Assembly (NCBI GenBank): GCA_013400155.1
Contig: VXBM01000016.1
Location: forward strand, 1,190,457 to 1,254,456
DNA: 64,000 nucleotides
Reading direction: 5' to 3'
Source: Helopsaltes ochotensis
Lineage: Eukaryota > Chordata > Aves > Passeriformes > Locustellidae
The position numbers and the translations under genes were made by a program. Positions 43,301 through 58,300 of this stretch are shown in pieces. Positions within the stretch are counted from its first letter, which is position 1; each line of letters opens with the position of its first letter. The notes beneath the pieces are model-generated. The model saw only the letters and a program-made list of their open reading frames with translations. It was not told the origin of the DNA and made no database searches.

Positions 43301-46300
43301 CTCATGGGTCCTATTACAATGCATCTTTCATAGTTCTATTTCTCCAAGGTATCTAATCTATTTGCAAGGCCATCCTTTGAAACTTATTTTTAGTTCCATT
43401 TCTCTCTTAACGATGTCCATCCTATTCCATGGTATTTCTAACTCAGCATTTCTTATCTCAAGGTTTGCATACAGATGCACATTATGTGAGCCTTCTGTCA
43501 GGCTTTGAGAATTCTCTACAAATCCATTTCCCACGAAGAGGGGCTTGTGCATACCTCTCATGCTTGCCAAGAGATCCTGAGACTTTACATACTCTGGTGC
43601 TGGTTTAAGGAATCAGCAGGGTGGCAGTGTGTTGGGTGCAGGGATCGCCTAACCAGTGTGTGTCATTCAGCTCTCATTAGCAACTTCAGCCCCTCGGTCC
43701 TGCCTCTGTCCCCTCCGCCGGGCACAGCGGGAGAGACGCCAGACACTCCAGCCAGGTGAGTCCGAGGGGCTTTTGGCCGGGCAGCTCATGTACAGCTGGC
43801 AAGGGGAAGGATGGAAATCTTTGATGCTGGAGCACTTCATGGGGCACAGAATATGCTCAGTAATGGTAGAGGCTGTCATTGGGGCTCAATTGGCACCTGT
43901 CAGAGTCAGGAGGAACAAAGCCCTGCTTTGGGGTCTGTATCACCTGAGTCAACATCAGGTCACTTTATAGCTGCAGAACAAATTTTTGGCTCAAATCGAA
44001 GTTGAGGTGTGCCTACTAAGCTGCTGTTTTTATCTAAGTGCATGTGTCTGAAAGTCAGATAGCTGAACTAATCACCCAAAGCTCTCTGGCTAGCACAGTC
44101 AGTTGTCTAATCTTAACACATTTAAGAGAGAAAAGATTAATCCAACCTGAATCCTGAAATGTTGATTGATTCAATGGTAAAATCAGCCAAAGCTTCAGCT
44201 TTACTGATACCTTCATAATTTCTCTCTTCCCTTCTGCTTTTCAGAGACCTCCTGCATCAAGCTGAAGAAATAGTGGAGCTCATGAAAGTGAATCAGGTTT
44301 GTTTAAAGCACGGGACAATTCAGAAAGCATGGTGTTGAAGCAGAAAAAGGCAGAAAAGTGGTTTAATACTTAAACAGCACTCAAAAATCTTCTTAAAACA
44401 GAAAATTCCATTTCTTGAGGTTAGTGGACTGCAGCCTTTATGTTGTAAATAAGAATCAGTTCTATGCCTTTCAAGTGCAGAGTTTTGTTCTGAAAGGGTC
44501 CCACCTTTTTTACTTTTGTCAAAGCAGCTGAAGAGCTTGGTAGGGAAGCCAATATGTTTACTTTCTTTTGGCTTAAGATGTGAGACTTCTGCTAGCTACA
44601 CTCTGTAACTGTGCCAGTGTTTCTGAGAAGCCAGCCTAAAATAATAATTCTCAGTATTTGTCTCCAGTTTTTTTTTAGTCTTTTAGGAACATATTTTCAA
44701 AAAGGACAATAAAGACCTAGATATGCTTTGGCTGATGCTGGTGAGAGCTAGAATTATCATTCATGGCTGAGTGCTTTTTAGGTCCCATCGTGGAGCTTTA
44801 AGCATTCATTTCTCCTTTATTCTTAACCATGATGTTATTTTGTAAAATCGTTTTGAAGTAATGGGAAAATGTAATTGCCAAGGCAATTCTGCTGTTGCCT
44901 CTGCTCTACAGGAATTTAGCATGTGGAACTGCGTGGTTCTAACCAAGGCTCTTCAGCATTGTACAGCATTGCCTAATAAACACAGCACAGCTGAGCAGGG
45001 CTCTAGCTCTCAGATATTTTATTCCAGCCTTTGTCCCGCTAGTGTGACCCCTTCTCAGCACTTCATGTACAGTAATCCTGTTGGCAAGCTGCAACCGTGA
45101 TGGAAAGAAACATCAAGTTCTGTGCTAAGCTGTCCATGCCTATCTTTTCCCATAGAGTCTTCTACGGCAGCAGCAATTTCAGACTCTTTCCTGAGCTTTT
45201 TGTAGATGTGTGTTCAGCTTTAATTGCAGCATTTGATGCCTAACCATCCATTTGCTTGTCCTCTAAGGAAAAGCTGGATGGCTTGTCAAATGGAAGGGAG
45301 CAAGATGGCCAGGGTTGGGCCGTGGACTACTGCTTGGTCTCACTGGTTTTGAACCCACAGAGAATTGTGTGAGAGAAAGGAAAATTGCAAATAGATCACC
45401 TGTCATCCTATTCCTTTATTTTTTTTCTCCCAGTTGATGGACTTCCAAAATGACTGGAAACTGATCACAGTATTTTTTAGTGCTGAAACACCATGTTCCT
45501 CCTATGCTTCTACACAGCTGGTAAGCACTTTGTGGGGTGGTTTAGCAGTCAAGGCAGGTAGTTAAGACCCTTTCCCATACTCTGCTCTCTGCCACAGGGA
45601 ACCAAAGGAGTAGTTAGGCATGTTGGGATGCCTCTATCATATGATGTAAGCTCCTGGCACGTGATGTGTTTTGTATTTATGAACATCTGTACTTAATTTG
45701 CCATCCCTAGTCTGAGATGTCTTAGTAGAACAAATGTTTCCCACCTTCAAGTATAAAGATACTTTTCTTCCCTATCCCTGGGGTTTTTTTTTTTGTGGTT
45801 TGGTTTTTTTTTTTTTTGGTTTTTTTTGGTTTTTTTACTGTATGTCAAGTTGTCTATTTATAGGCAGTTAAATTACAAGACTAGTTTCCATGTTATTTAC
45901 TTGTTGCTGGCTCAGGCTGAATTTAGAATAGAGTGGTTCTTAATAACCCTTCAGTGCACAGCTCAATGCACAGAGCTTGTGACTTTTAGGAAATGGATAA
46001 CTGTTTTTTCTACTAGTTTTGATGGCCTTTCTCATGTCATTTGCAGAAGGACTGCATATCAAAAAAACTGGAAAAACTTACAGCTGTCTTGGATTTTTTG
46101 TATGAGAAGGTAAGATGTATTCATCAGCCCTGAATAGCTGAGTCCTTTGTGTATTTCTCCAGTCTCTCCTGCTAGACTAGGGCTTGTAACACTTCACATG
46201 ACTTAGAACAGCAGTCTCACTGACTTCAACCCACTGGCTCCATTTGTTTTCACTGAGTGTTTTACTCCCATTTTTAAAAAGCTGACACATGCAAACAGAA

Positions 46301-49300
46301 AGAGTGGATGGGTAACTGCTCTGTTTTGCTACACAATCTCATGTACCGCTCAGTCTTGGGGTATTTTAAAAATTATTTCTGTGAAAATTGGAGTACATCT
46401 CTCTAGGTCTGAAAGTTACGTGTAACAGGGCTGTTGGTGAAAGTAACTGATATCTAATTACTGGTGTGGAACACCTAGGCGGTGTACAGACTGCTCACTA
46501 CCTGGTGATGAGTTTTACAGACCAGGGAAAACATCCATTAAAATACACATAATAGATCCTTTTCTCTTTTGTGTTCATTTAAAAATCTCTGCCTTTCTAA
46601 AGGTTTTGTACCTGGCTGAGCTCAGAATTATTTGCTTATCTAGGATGGTTTCTGGGAAGCATTCTGTGCTGTCTTGGTCTGCTAATGATAGTAGACTAGA
46701 TGAGGATAGATTACTACTAAAGCAGACTATAAATTGTTTAACTGAATTATTTCAATAGTATCTTCCAATAATTTTGTTTTGCTGCCTTGAAGGCCTACAG
46801 CATGTTCTAAACCTGCTACAGTTTGGTTGCCTCAGACCACAACCACTCGTTTTTCTCCAACTGACTTCAACAAATGTTGTGTATGGGGGAAATTCCACCC
46901 ACACATTCTCTTCAGATTCTTTCCACTATTATTTCCAGAATCTGTTTATGTGCACTCGTAAAAGTGAAATATCATTATGTAAATGAAAAGCTGCTTTCTG
47001 CATGGGGGAGAGGTATGGTGGGTTGCATGAGTGCTTGTGCTGTAATACAGGATATTTCATCCCCAGGTTTGCATTGCTGTGTTGCCACAAAAATGGTAAT
47101 CCCAAGTTCATTTGAGTTCAGTTTAGTTGGCTGGTGGCCATTTTGGTTATGTAAAATGAATTGCTGTGTCTCAGTCAAGAAAGCATGTCACAAGTTCTTC
47201 ATAAATGATGTTCCTAGATAGCAGGCATAGGAGCAGGGGTCAGGACAGAATTGGCAGAGACTGAGGTCATGGATTTTATGTAAGCAGAACCCCAGGCCAG
47301 AGGTAATACATGTGAAGTTGTAGAAGTAATTTACTGTAATTGCTGCTTGCTGATCTTTAATTGCAAATCTAGCATGAATAATTTTTACTTTATTACTACA
47401 GGTTCCCAAGGCCTTCGTAAATCTAGTGGATTCCACTGAGCTCACAACTGCCTCTCTTGCATGCCAAGATTACAGTAATGCCAGGTAACAGGTTTCTTTA
47501 ACTTCTTGTCACTGTCCCCTGCTGGTGTTCAACAAATAGTTATGTATATGCACTGACTTTATGCCTGAGATGCAATCTGCTGAGCTGTTTTTCTGCCCTT
47601 AATACAAAAGTATGTAAGAGATTTTAAGTCCTCCCTTTGTTTCTGATATTCTCTCTCTGAAAGATATATTTTTACTAGGAAACTAGTGCTTTTAATCCTA
47701 TCAAATTGGACAGCATATTTAAATATTGGGTCAGAGTTAAGGAAAAAAGAAAGCCTTGACATTGTACAAGCACTGTTCACCAAGAGCCAAAGCATTGGTT
47801 TGTTATCAACAATTTTAGCCACAAATCCAAAACACAGCACTATATGGGCTGCTAGGAGGAAAGTTAACTCCATCCCAGCCAGACCCAGCACCTAGATTAT
47901 GGTCACAAAACTGCACCGTCTAGCTACCCCCAGTTTTTTATTCAGTGATACTTTTGTTCTGCACCTCTCAAGTCAGAAGCTCTGTAGGTGCTTCAGAAGT
48001 TTGAATGTCTGCATATCAACGTTCGCAAAATGAGCAACTGATTTTGAAGTACATTATTAAGCTATTGGAAAGATTCTACTTGTGCTTAGAGTATGCCGGG
48101 TAGAGAACATCCAAGTTGTCAGTTCCTTATGGTAACTGCATCTATTTATCTGTCTTTCTCAGTACTTTGTAACACAAGTGTGAGTAGTTTGTGTCCAGAT
48201 TTAGTATGGAGTAGGAGTGTGCACATGAGCAGTTATGATGGAGTAGTTTACAGCTGGTGAGATTACACTTCATCTTACTCCACAGTAATTATTTTTTCCC
48301 CGTGCTGGTGGCATAGGACACCATATGTACTAATATAGTCATCCTGAAGGGTTTCACAAGCTTTGCAAGCATACAACCTCGGAGACGTTCTGATGGAACA
48401 GGGCAAGAGGTCTGGCTGTTATGTAACCATGTACTTAACAAATACAGGGGGAGGAGAAGCTTTCCTTGTCAAAAGCAACTGCACGAGGCACTGTAGCTTA
48501 TTTCTCCTGCACAAACATGAAGGGGAAAAATGTGAGAAATGTGGAAAAGATGTGGTTAGGAATATGGGCATTGCCACATATTGAAGGCCTTAAAAATAAA
48601 ATGAAATAGATATATTTTGGTTTTTTCCTCTGAGGAATTTTTGAATTTCCTTTTGTACTTGAGGCAATTTGCTTTCTTATTGTCAGCATGCTCTCGTAGC
48701 TGTGTTTGTCTGGTTGATAAACAAGTTCCCACAACTTTGTTAGATGGCCTCAGTCCCAGATCCTTTCCCTGATAAGGACCTCCAGCATTTGGTTACTAAA
48801 TTGTCATTATGAACCGTGCTTTGAGAGAAAAATATAAATCCATACCAAAAAAAGTGAAATTTCAAGAGTCAAAGATGTTAATAGTGGTTGACACTTTCAG
48901 TCCCGTGCCTTAACTTTAGGCATTGAAGTTTGGGACATAATGGGGTTAAAAGTTCCCTCCTTTACTAATTTCTTATGAACTAGAAGCATCTGCACTAAAA
49001 GTAATGCATGAACTCTATTTTTAGGCATGTAACTCCCTTCATGTATTTTATGAGGTTCCTCTGTTAGGCTTGGGTAAGATTCTGGTCCTGAGTTCATATT
49101 TCTTTCACTCAGCAGCAGTGATAATAGCACTTTATCAGAAAACTCTCTTTTCATGGGTTTAGCTAGAGCTCTGTGAAAGGAATTATGACACATACTTATT
49201 GCTTATATCTGCAAACCCCCCAGAAACTTTCTCAGATTCCAGTCCACCCAGGAAATTTCTAGGAAGTCTATCTTCGCTGGAACCTGACTAATCTTATATG

Positions 49301-52300
49301 TATCTTATATTGTTCCTATCTAAACCTTTGGGAACTCTCAGAATTCTCCAGCTAGCTTAAAAACTATGCAGTATACCCATCTGACCTTGCAGGTCAGGAA
49401 TCTGACAGTGCCAGTCATCCTTTAGCATGTATAACCTTCTGCAGCTTCCATCCACATTTCTAGATGCACATCTTCATGCCAAATACTAAAGAAAAAGTTC
49501 CAGTGGAAGTATTTTGAGTTTGTTCCATTTTCCTCTGTGATTATAGAGAGGGAAATGTTTGAAAACCAGTGCAGCTGCTATTTTAAGCTTGAGCATGTTG
49601 CTAGCTTGTGAGATCCTGTGCTAATCTAAGTCTGGCATACTTGTCAACTGACTAGGCTTTCAAATAAAAAAGAGATACAAAGTTCTGGATATGGGAATAT
49701 ATATCATTCTATGTTTCTATCAAAAATTAGCGTGTTCCATGTAGCCTTTTCTACACATACAACAATTTAGTCTTTAGTATGTGCTTGTCTGTGTTTTAAA
49801 AGAATTCATGCTATCCACCTTGTTTATCAAAAGTTCATAATGACTCTCATGTTTTTAATTCTTTTCTGCAGCAATCTAGGCAGGAATCAGTGCAATTATG
49901 TTGAACACTCCACATTACTTGATAACGTACTGAGGTGGTCCTATCAGGTATGGCATCTTCTGTGTTATTTGGCTCTCATATTGCTAGACATGTCTATTCA
50001 TTTTCCAGATTGGTCTGAAGTAGGGAGTTAAGGGAGGAATAGCAGTGAGGAAGTTGAGTAACAGCCTTTCTATCACATATCCATAGCAATCCCGATCCCA
50101 TTTCTTACCTCAGGAATATTGGCAATAAGTTCTCTCTATACCTGAGTGATCTTAATATCTCTTGAAGTTTTAAATGTCAATATAACTTTTGGCAACCTAA
50201 GATTTTTCATATCCCACTAAAGAAATGATCCATCTTGTCCAATAAAATGACACATGATTTAGAAGAGGAAAATATTCTGTTAAGACAAAGACACTTGGGC
50301 TAGAGTTTCTTTTAAACATGCCAGAGTGGCAATAAACGTGCCATTTCATTGCCTTGCTAAACTTGTTGCCCTTCCAAAGAAAATGATGGTAAACCATCTT
50401 TCTCATAGCTACAAGGATTTTCCAGTTGTTGTGTAACAAGATTTCATTAAATTACTTTGTTCTGCATTATACAATTTTATTTCTGTGGTTTATTAGAGAT
50501 GGGGATAATTTAAATTTACTTTAAGCCCTGATGGATTGCATATCCATTGCACTCTATACCCAGTAATACTTATCTCATTAAATGGTTGTCTATTTAGGAT
50601 GCTTTGGAAAAACTACTGGAGTCTGAGAGGTTTGATCAAAAGGATGACTTCACTGTTGTTCTTCAGCCTTCTCTCCAAGGAAGAAATCTGCTGCTCAGAT
50701 TGGTGAGTAAACTCAAGCTGCTCCATTCTTTCTGGCTTGTGTCTGCTGAGACTGAGTGCAGTGTTCAGCAGGCTTTCCTGTCCTAGGCTGTGTAATTCTG
50801 GAAGACAGGGGTAGTCAGGCACAGGAAGAACACACCTCAGGATCAGACACAGAAGTCCTCAGAGAGGAACTTGATTTAAAGAGCACCAGTCAGAGATGCT
50901 GTGTTTCTTGAATGCTATGCTCCGGGATAGATCAAGCTATGGCATCTCTACACCTGAAGTCCCAAGTGTCTGGAAGCTGTCAATGCTGTTGATTTTTCTG
51001 CATCTTTGTAGTCATCACCATATTCATCCCTGATTATGCTCATGTGTTTGACAAAAAAGGCAAAAAGTGGGTAATGCGAAGTATTTAAAAAGTTTAGAGG
51101 GACAGAAGATAAAGATGTTTGTAAACTGTGTTGGAAAGTACAGTTATTTCCCTGCAATGAGTCTGGAAACTCAGACTTTTTTTTCTGGTGTAGGTAGTAG
51201 GGAATGAAGATGGGATTGCCTAGGATGTCAGGCATGGTTTTGTCACAAGTGATCTTTAAAGGGAAATTGAATGGTCAAGGTTGTACAAGATCTGGCAATG
51301 AAGAGGGAGAATATTATTTTCTGGAGAATGGCTCATTTGCAGTGAGATACCAAAATCTATCACATTAGGTGGTTTTTTGTAATATAGTTTGGTAGTGACT
51401 CATGGTCTGGGTTTTTGAGCATCATGATAGGCCCATGAATTTGAGGTAATTCCGTTGCTCCCCTCAGTTCAGTATCAGAAAAAAGTGAACTGGGAGAAGA
51501 AATTTTTCTTCCAGGAAAAGAAAGGATTTGCTATGTTGCAAGATCTTGTTGCTGGGGTCATCATTTTCCAGGCTTTTTTTTGTAGATGGCTGGTCCATAT
51601 GCAAATAGCAGACTTCTAACTCTCATGGCATTACTTTTTCTGTCAGTAATCCACTCCAATATTTCTTTAAATACCATCATATCTCATAGTTGTATTCTTT
51701 ATTTCTTCTGATTTTCAGAATGCCTGCAGGCCACCATGTGTAACCTTCCAAACTCTTCCAACAGCTACATTTCATTTAAAATTCAGCATTCCCTCTTAGG
51801 ACAAATCCTGCATGTTTCTAATTTTTAAATGAATGTGTAAACGAGAAGAAATGTTGTTTATTCCAAATAATTCATGTGTTCACATCTATGTCTTCCTGCT
51901 CTACTGTGTGTCACTATTGTGATCATGCCCTGCTGTTATTGTCCTGTTGATGTGCAACAATCATTTACAAAACCAGCATCCTTCTGTCTTGACACACCAG
52001 TGGTAACTAGGATCAGTGGCAAGTGGCTTAATGAGAATACCAAAGATTGATTTGCTTGTGGATATGAATATTATTTTATAGGTTGAGAACTTCTATGACT
52101 GAATATCTCATCTTTCCATACTCTTAATTATTTTATGATGCTCCAAGTACTTTCTCTTTCAGTGCAAGGATAATTTGATTGCCACATCAAAGACACAGGT
52201 GGAAATTCTGGAAGATTATACTTTCATGGCTGTGGGCCTCTGGAACAACATGGTAAGCAGTGCCACAGAGACTATTTCTTGCTGAACTTGGTCCGGATGC

Positions 52301-55300
52301 CTGATTGCAACCCTGCACGAGCCAGGCTTTCAGTAGCAAAAAGCAGGGGAAGGAGGAATACAAGAATTGTCCCATGACTGCTATCCTCAGCTGTGCAGGG
52401 AGGCTGCTCTTAAATAATGCTAAATGCCCTACACTTCCAAGACAAATCTCACTCTGCTGCTACTTTCTACTAAAAACTTTTTAGAAAGGTTTTCAAAGTA
52501 GCCCTTTGGGAAGCCTCGTGGAGTAAATGAGCTGTGACAGATCCTGGTTTTGCTTACCTTACCTCTTTGACAGCACAGCACAGGATGACTGAGGCTTGTC
52601 CTAATGTGAGATTATAGCAATTATACTCCTGCCTACTCTGTCCTCTATCCTGCCTCCCCCACCATTCTGTACTAATAAGTCTTATACAGCTGTCTCCTCC
52701 TTAACCATCATCTTTGTGCTGCTGTTGCTCATAGTGAAAAGGTGGAAACAACCTTGAGGAGTTCTTGTGATGTCCTCAAGAGTTGGATGTTGTACCCAGC
52801 TGAGGAAAGCCAGAAAACGGTGTTTCTATTAGTGGGAAAGGTTGTCTGAAAGAAATGTGGACTTTCTGACCCACTCAACCTTGAACACTGTGACCAGTTC
52901 TGTAGGGGGCTGTTTCCTACTGCAGGCTTGAGCTGCTGACACACAGCATTTGTGTGTGTGAGACTGAGTGGATGCATGTACAACTGGAGGAGTTTGCCCT
53001 TTAAAACTGATTATAGGGGCAAGTGAAGAAATGTGAATTGCTTTTCAATGTGAATGAGACAAAAAAGCAGATATGTGGGTTTGGACTCCACGAAGCTAAG
53101 CAGGATGCTCCTGTTTGGATACGCCCTTACATGCATTGTTTTAGGTAAAATGTTAATTTTACTGTTTCTTTTTAAAAGCTTTCAATATTTCCTGTTTCTC
53201 TTTCTGGTAACCTAACACATGCAATCTCTTTTTGAATTAAAACAAATCATCAATGGCCAGTTAAGTTAGATGAGATATAAAAGACTTTTTTCTTGTTTTG
53301 CAGTCCCTGTGTTAATAAGATTTTCTTTGGATAGTACCTATTATTCCTGTGTCTGTCCAACTTATCCTAAGCATGAAGGAAAAAAAGTCTATACTGCAAT
53401 GACCTTTTCATAAACCACATTTAAAAATAAATTCATACATATTGGCATGCTCTCGTTTTCTTTTATGCTAGTTCAAGCAGTAATAATGCTATTGTGGCCC
53501 TGATCATTTAAAGAAGCAGAATTTGCAGGAAGAGGCTTCTATTCCACCAGATAATATATCTAGAAAAATAGTACAGTCACTTTAATAAAATATGTTATCT
53601 TTTAGTTAAAGTTAAAAGGACTTTAGTTAGTTAGTAGGAGCCAAGGAGTTAAAAATTGATAAGCTGTTGCAGTGGTAACCTTGGAACAGCCATGTGGGTC
53701 CATTGATCTCCTTTGCTGTTATCTGTGATATTCCTTGTCATGATGTCACAGCTCCTACCTCAGTTCTTCTGTCATAAAATAGATGCCCCTCTGTTTCATT
53801 TTTCTGTCTCTAAACCTTTTCTGCACAGACTTTTTTTGTCCTCCCGTGCTCTGTCCTTGAGCAAGCCATTCTATGGCATGTTATTCTATTCTTGTCACTC
53901 TGGCTGCCCAGGAGCATTTTGTGGAAATAGCAGAGATAAAAACCATATGCAAAATGAAGCTGTGATTTCAAGGCTGCCTGCATCAGGGCCAGTTACCCAG
54001 ACTTGGGGAGTGAGCTTGCTGTGGAGCCACTGGAACCAAAACAGGAAAATACCTAAAAAAACAAAAGGAGGAAAATACCTACTTTGCTTTATTTCAGTGT
54101 TTTTTTCTCAGTGTGAGGTGATTCCTCTAGTGATGGGACAGCCTAGGTGAGCTGGAGGAGGAGTAAAATGTGGCAAACACACATCTTGCCACAGGTTTGA
54201 AGGAAGACTGTGGAAATAGTAGCAATCCCCTTAACTCATTTTGCCATCTTTTTTCCTGACTTTTCTTTGATTAAGTAGACTTTTCAGAGTACAGCTAGCA
54301 ATCATCAGAAAGGGGCCTTTCAGGGTTGCTTCTTTGTCTGCCTGTGATTGCCTTATCTGCCTGTATTCTGCTGTGATGTAAAAGAAGATATGAAAGATGT
54401 GTTCAGCATAAAAAGCACTAGCAGGTGTCCTCACCTGATAAAGGTCTCTCCAGTTCTACTGAGAAATCCAGCCAACACTTGATGCTGACATCTTTAAAAA
54501 ATAAAAATGTACCCATAAATTGGTCTTGGGAACTGATAGGAAATCAAGATCATGACTTGTGGATCAGGAAACATTGCAGAATGAAACTACATTCAGAGGT
54601 TTTTCCTTCTGCTCTCTGCCAGGCTGTCCTGACCTTATATTGAAGCTTGGTACCAGCCTCTTTCCTGGAATAATTACCTGCTTATTGGCCAAAGGGCAAA
54701 AACCTTGAAAATCTAATGGCAATTGTCCTTAGAGCTGCACTTCAGCCTGACTGAGAAGGAGCTGAGCCATCATGTCCTAAGGGCTTGTCCTGGGCAGGGC
54801 TGGATATTTGACCAAAACAGTTCTAACTCTCTAAGACCAATGTAATTCATATGCTAAGTACACCAGAGAACACTCACATAAATGGCACTGGAAAAGCTGA
54901 GAGAGGTTGGCTGTGTAGTTGGACAGCTTTGATGTTTACCACAGAGAGCCTGATTGTAGGCATTCGCCAAAATTAATCTGTTTTACCTCTGGACATATAT
55001 CTGAGACAAAGCTCCATTCATGTATGTAAAGAACTTCTTAAGAGTAGGAGCTTCTTGTATTTTGGCACTCTTTTGTGTTACAGAAGCAAAACCCTATCCT
55101 GCAACCGAAAGAGAAACAAACCAGGCAAGAACCCAAAAGTGAACAGCATGGCAGGAGGCTGCCCGTGCCTCTCTGCTGTGTTCAGTTCTTTGTGCTGCCT
55201 TAGAACCTGCTGAGTACCAGAGCAGGCTGTGCTAGAATTCGGGAGAGGGTTGTTGGCCACAATAGAGCCCTTGTGCCCCATTCCCTGGCCAGGACGAGCT

Positions 55301-58300
55301 GCATGGGAGCTGTCAGTCTTTGCTCGGAGAACAGTGTGTCTGAGCCATCTGGAACTTTCCGCCTTCTGGAGAAATTTGTTCTTGTCACCCAACTCCCAAC
55401 ACATGCAAGTGTCTAATACTTGTTTGAACTTAATTTCTAGTCAAGAAGTACTGTATTGTATATATCCCATGTTTTGTGGGATGATAACATGTTGGAAGTG
55501 TATTTTTTTTAATAATGGAATTAAGTAGCTAATTTGTTTCATCCTAGGAGGATGGGAAAGTATCCCAATGTATCTTTTCTCTGAGCTTCATTATTTTGCA
55601 CGTTTTGGGGAGATTAGTTTTATTCCCTCCTGCCCTCCCTCAAAAAAGCAGACTGTTTCTTTAAATGTTTCTCTCAAAGAATATAAACTCTGTAAGCCTG
55701 TTCTCTATTTCTCTGTATTTTCCCATTATTTTCATTGATGGAACAATCAAAATAGAATATAGCATTTCTGCCCAGAGTGTATTGGTGACATCAACGCTGC
55801 TGCTGTTGTATTTTCCAGTCCCTTGCCTCCTGTTTCTTGTGCAGGCTGCTGGTCCTGGCAGCTGCTGGTGCCAAGCTGAGCAGACATGCACTGAGGGATC
55901 TAAACCCTCAGCCAATTCCTCTGTGTGTGATTGCAATTTAATTAGCACTCATCAAGCTGCCTGAACAGGTGAAGTGATTATTTTTTGTATCTGCCCCTTT
56001 GTGCTGTCACTATTTTCTGAATAATTCCATCATTTTTCATTACAATAATCCCCTCTGCATCTTGTTTCAAGAAGACCAACAAACATAAATGTTATTAAAC
56101 CTCTGTATGGAGTAGGAAACCACCTTTTGGTGTTGCCTAACATGTGTGAGAGTGTAGATAATAAAACAGTTCTGAAAGGTTGGATAAACTATCAACACTT
56201 ACAGAGTCAGCATTCCCAAAAGCCGAATTAATGTTTGGTTGGAAGTTTTAGTCGTGATGGGAAGACAGTCTGCTCACATGAGAGGACTTGTTTTCAGTTC
56301 CTTGCTTTTGTAGGTATACATGTGGTATATTATGCATAGATAAATATTGATCATAAGCAAAAGAAACTTCAGGCACTAGAACTTTTGCATTGCTGCCGCT
56401 CTCCCTTCCTTCCCACATACAGTATGTGTACAATTCCTCTGTTTTCCCCCTTTCCAGATGCAGCCAGTTGGACAGAAGCAGCCTTACACTGTCACAAAAA
56501 TTGCCCAGTGTCCATCTCAGGTAAAAAGGCTTCCTTGTTATTCTGTGATTTTATTTATTCTTTACAGAATTTCCAAGTTTTCAAATACTGCTGTTTTCTG
56601 AAGTTCTTGGGAATGTGCGCTTTCCCAAGTTACTGCACTGCTAAAATCTGAGTGTTCCTAAAGTTCATTGACATGGAATCTTTATTTTCTACAGATGACA
56701 CTCTGAAAAAAGGAACTTTTGACAAAATTTAGTTAAATCATCTGTCAGATTTTTTTTTTGTCCAAAAAAGTATATCTAGCTGGTCTGAATTTATGAATTG
56801 CAGGTTATAAGGTGCATTATCAATATTCAAATTTGTGTCAGCAATAAAATTGAATCCATGTATTTTATATAATCTAGATTTCCTGTGATTTGCCTCTGCT
56901 GCCACGTTTTACTAATTTAGTCCCTGGAGCTGTCAGTAGTCAGGATTGGAGCACCTCATGTTCAAAGAACAGGTTCTTGTATGCTTTTGCTTTTAAGCTC
57001 TGACATCAGTAATTTGATAGTGATAAAGTATTACTGGCATCCAAAAGCTTCTGAACAGCAATTAAAATATCAAAGAAATGGAATTTTATGTTTTGTTTGA
57101 TGTTTGGTTTAAGGCAGGAAGTGTGTGCTGTGCCTAGAGCATACCTAGGACAGGGCTTCAGACCAGGGCTTAACTTTCAAGTCTAACCTGGTTTACTTCA
57201 CTAAGGCAATGTTCATACCAAAATTAATACTGTAAAGATTTTTTTTCCTCTCGGAAAATGTAGCCAGAAGACTTTAACGTCAGCTGACTGTGTTTCCACT
57301 AGCGTGGGTAAACATACTCTCTTCACTCTGCAGGAAAATCCATATTTGTTTACGTATAGAAATAGTAACTACTCATCTTCCCTGAGGACATCAAACACCA
57401 AAGAAACATTTCAGGTATAGTAGGACTGTTTGCATCAATGGAGTGGCTGTATTCCAGGGAGTGGGGCAGGTGGGTGAGAGTGTGTTGTAGCCTAAATAAA
57501 CAATGCTACCTGGGAAAACTAAATGCAGAACTGCAGCTTTTTACTTTCATGCTTGACTAAATAGTTAGATGTTTAATAGCACATTCTCTCCTTGGTGGGT
57601 TCTGTAAGAGTATAAGGTAGACATGTTCAGCTAGCCTAAAGGGAGTCTTGCTTTCAATGGTAAGTGTCTGTGTTAAACATCTGGATAAAAATGTTATTTT
57701 CCCTGGGATAAGAAGAGAGTGAAAATGAGGCTGTTTAGTCCTATCATGGAAGAAACTAGATCAGATCTAACTACTGTATGGGTCTGATTTTGTCTTGTTT
57801 ATGCCATAGTGAAACTGAAGAATATGGATTTTTCTGTTTTGGGGGGGGGTGGTTGTGTGTGTTTTTTGTTTGGTTAGGGGTTTTTTGGGGTTGTTTGTGG
57901 TTTTGTGGGGTTTGTTTCTTTGTTTGGGTTTTTGGTTTTTTGTTTGTTTGTTTGTTTGTTTTGTGTGAGATAGTTTCAGATTAGATGTGTGGAGAAAAAG
58001 ACCCATGATTGTGTTTTTTAAGTCAGAGTACTCTGATTTTGGGCAGAACTTGGTGTTCCCAAGCAAGAACAGAGTGAGTTGGTAATGTTCATTGTCAGAA
58101 CACAATGCCCTGACCACATCTAGACAAAATGGCCTATTTGTCACTGGAATTGTAATATGCATTTCTGTTCACATTTTAATATAGTGCCATCTGTTTCGTT
58201 GGTTACTTAGGGTGTACAGACCTTGCCATGGGGCAATGGTACCACTCTGGTTTTTTGAAATAGCTGTAGTGTAGGAGGTGTTAAGGATATAAGGAGCAGT

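Noticed and set aside
48360..48585. Cys/Lys-rich plus-strand open frame in PLB1 intron 12 that looked finger-like
   Set aside because: The Cys and His spacing does not fit a zinc finger, and no splice sites frame it.
57767..58162. 131-codon minus-strand open frame rich in Lys/Thr/Asn/Gln/Pro
   Set aside because: It is the complement of the G/T-rich low-complexity tract; the composition explains the lack of stops.
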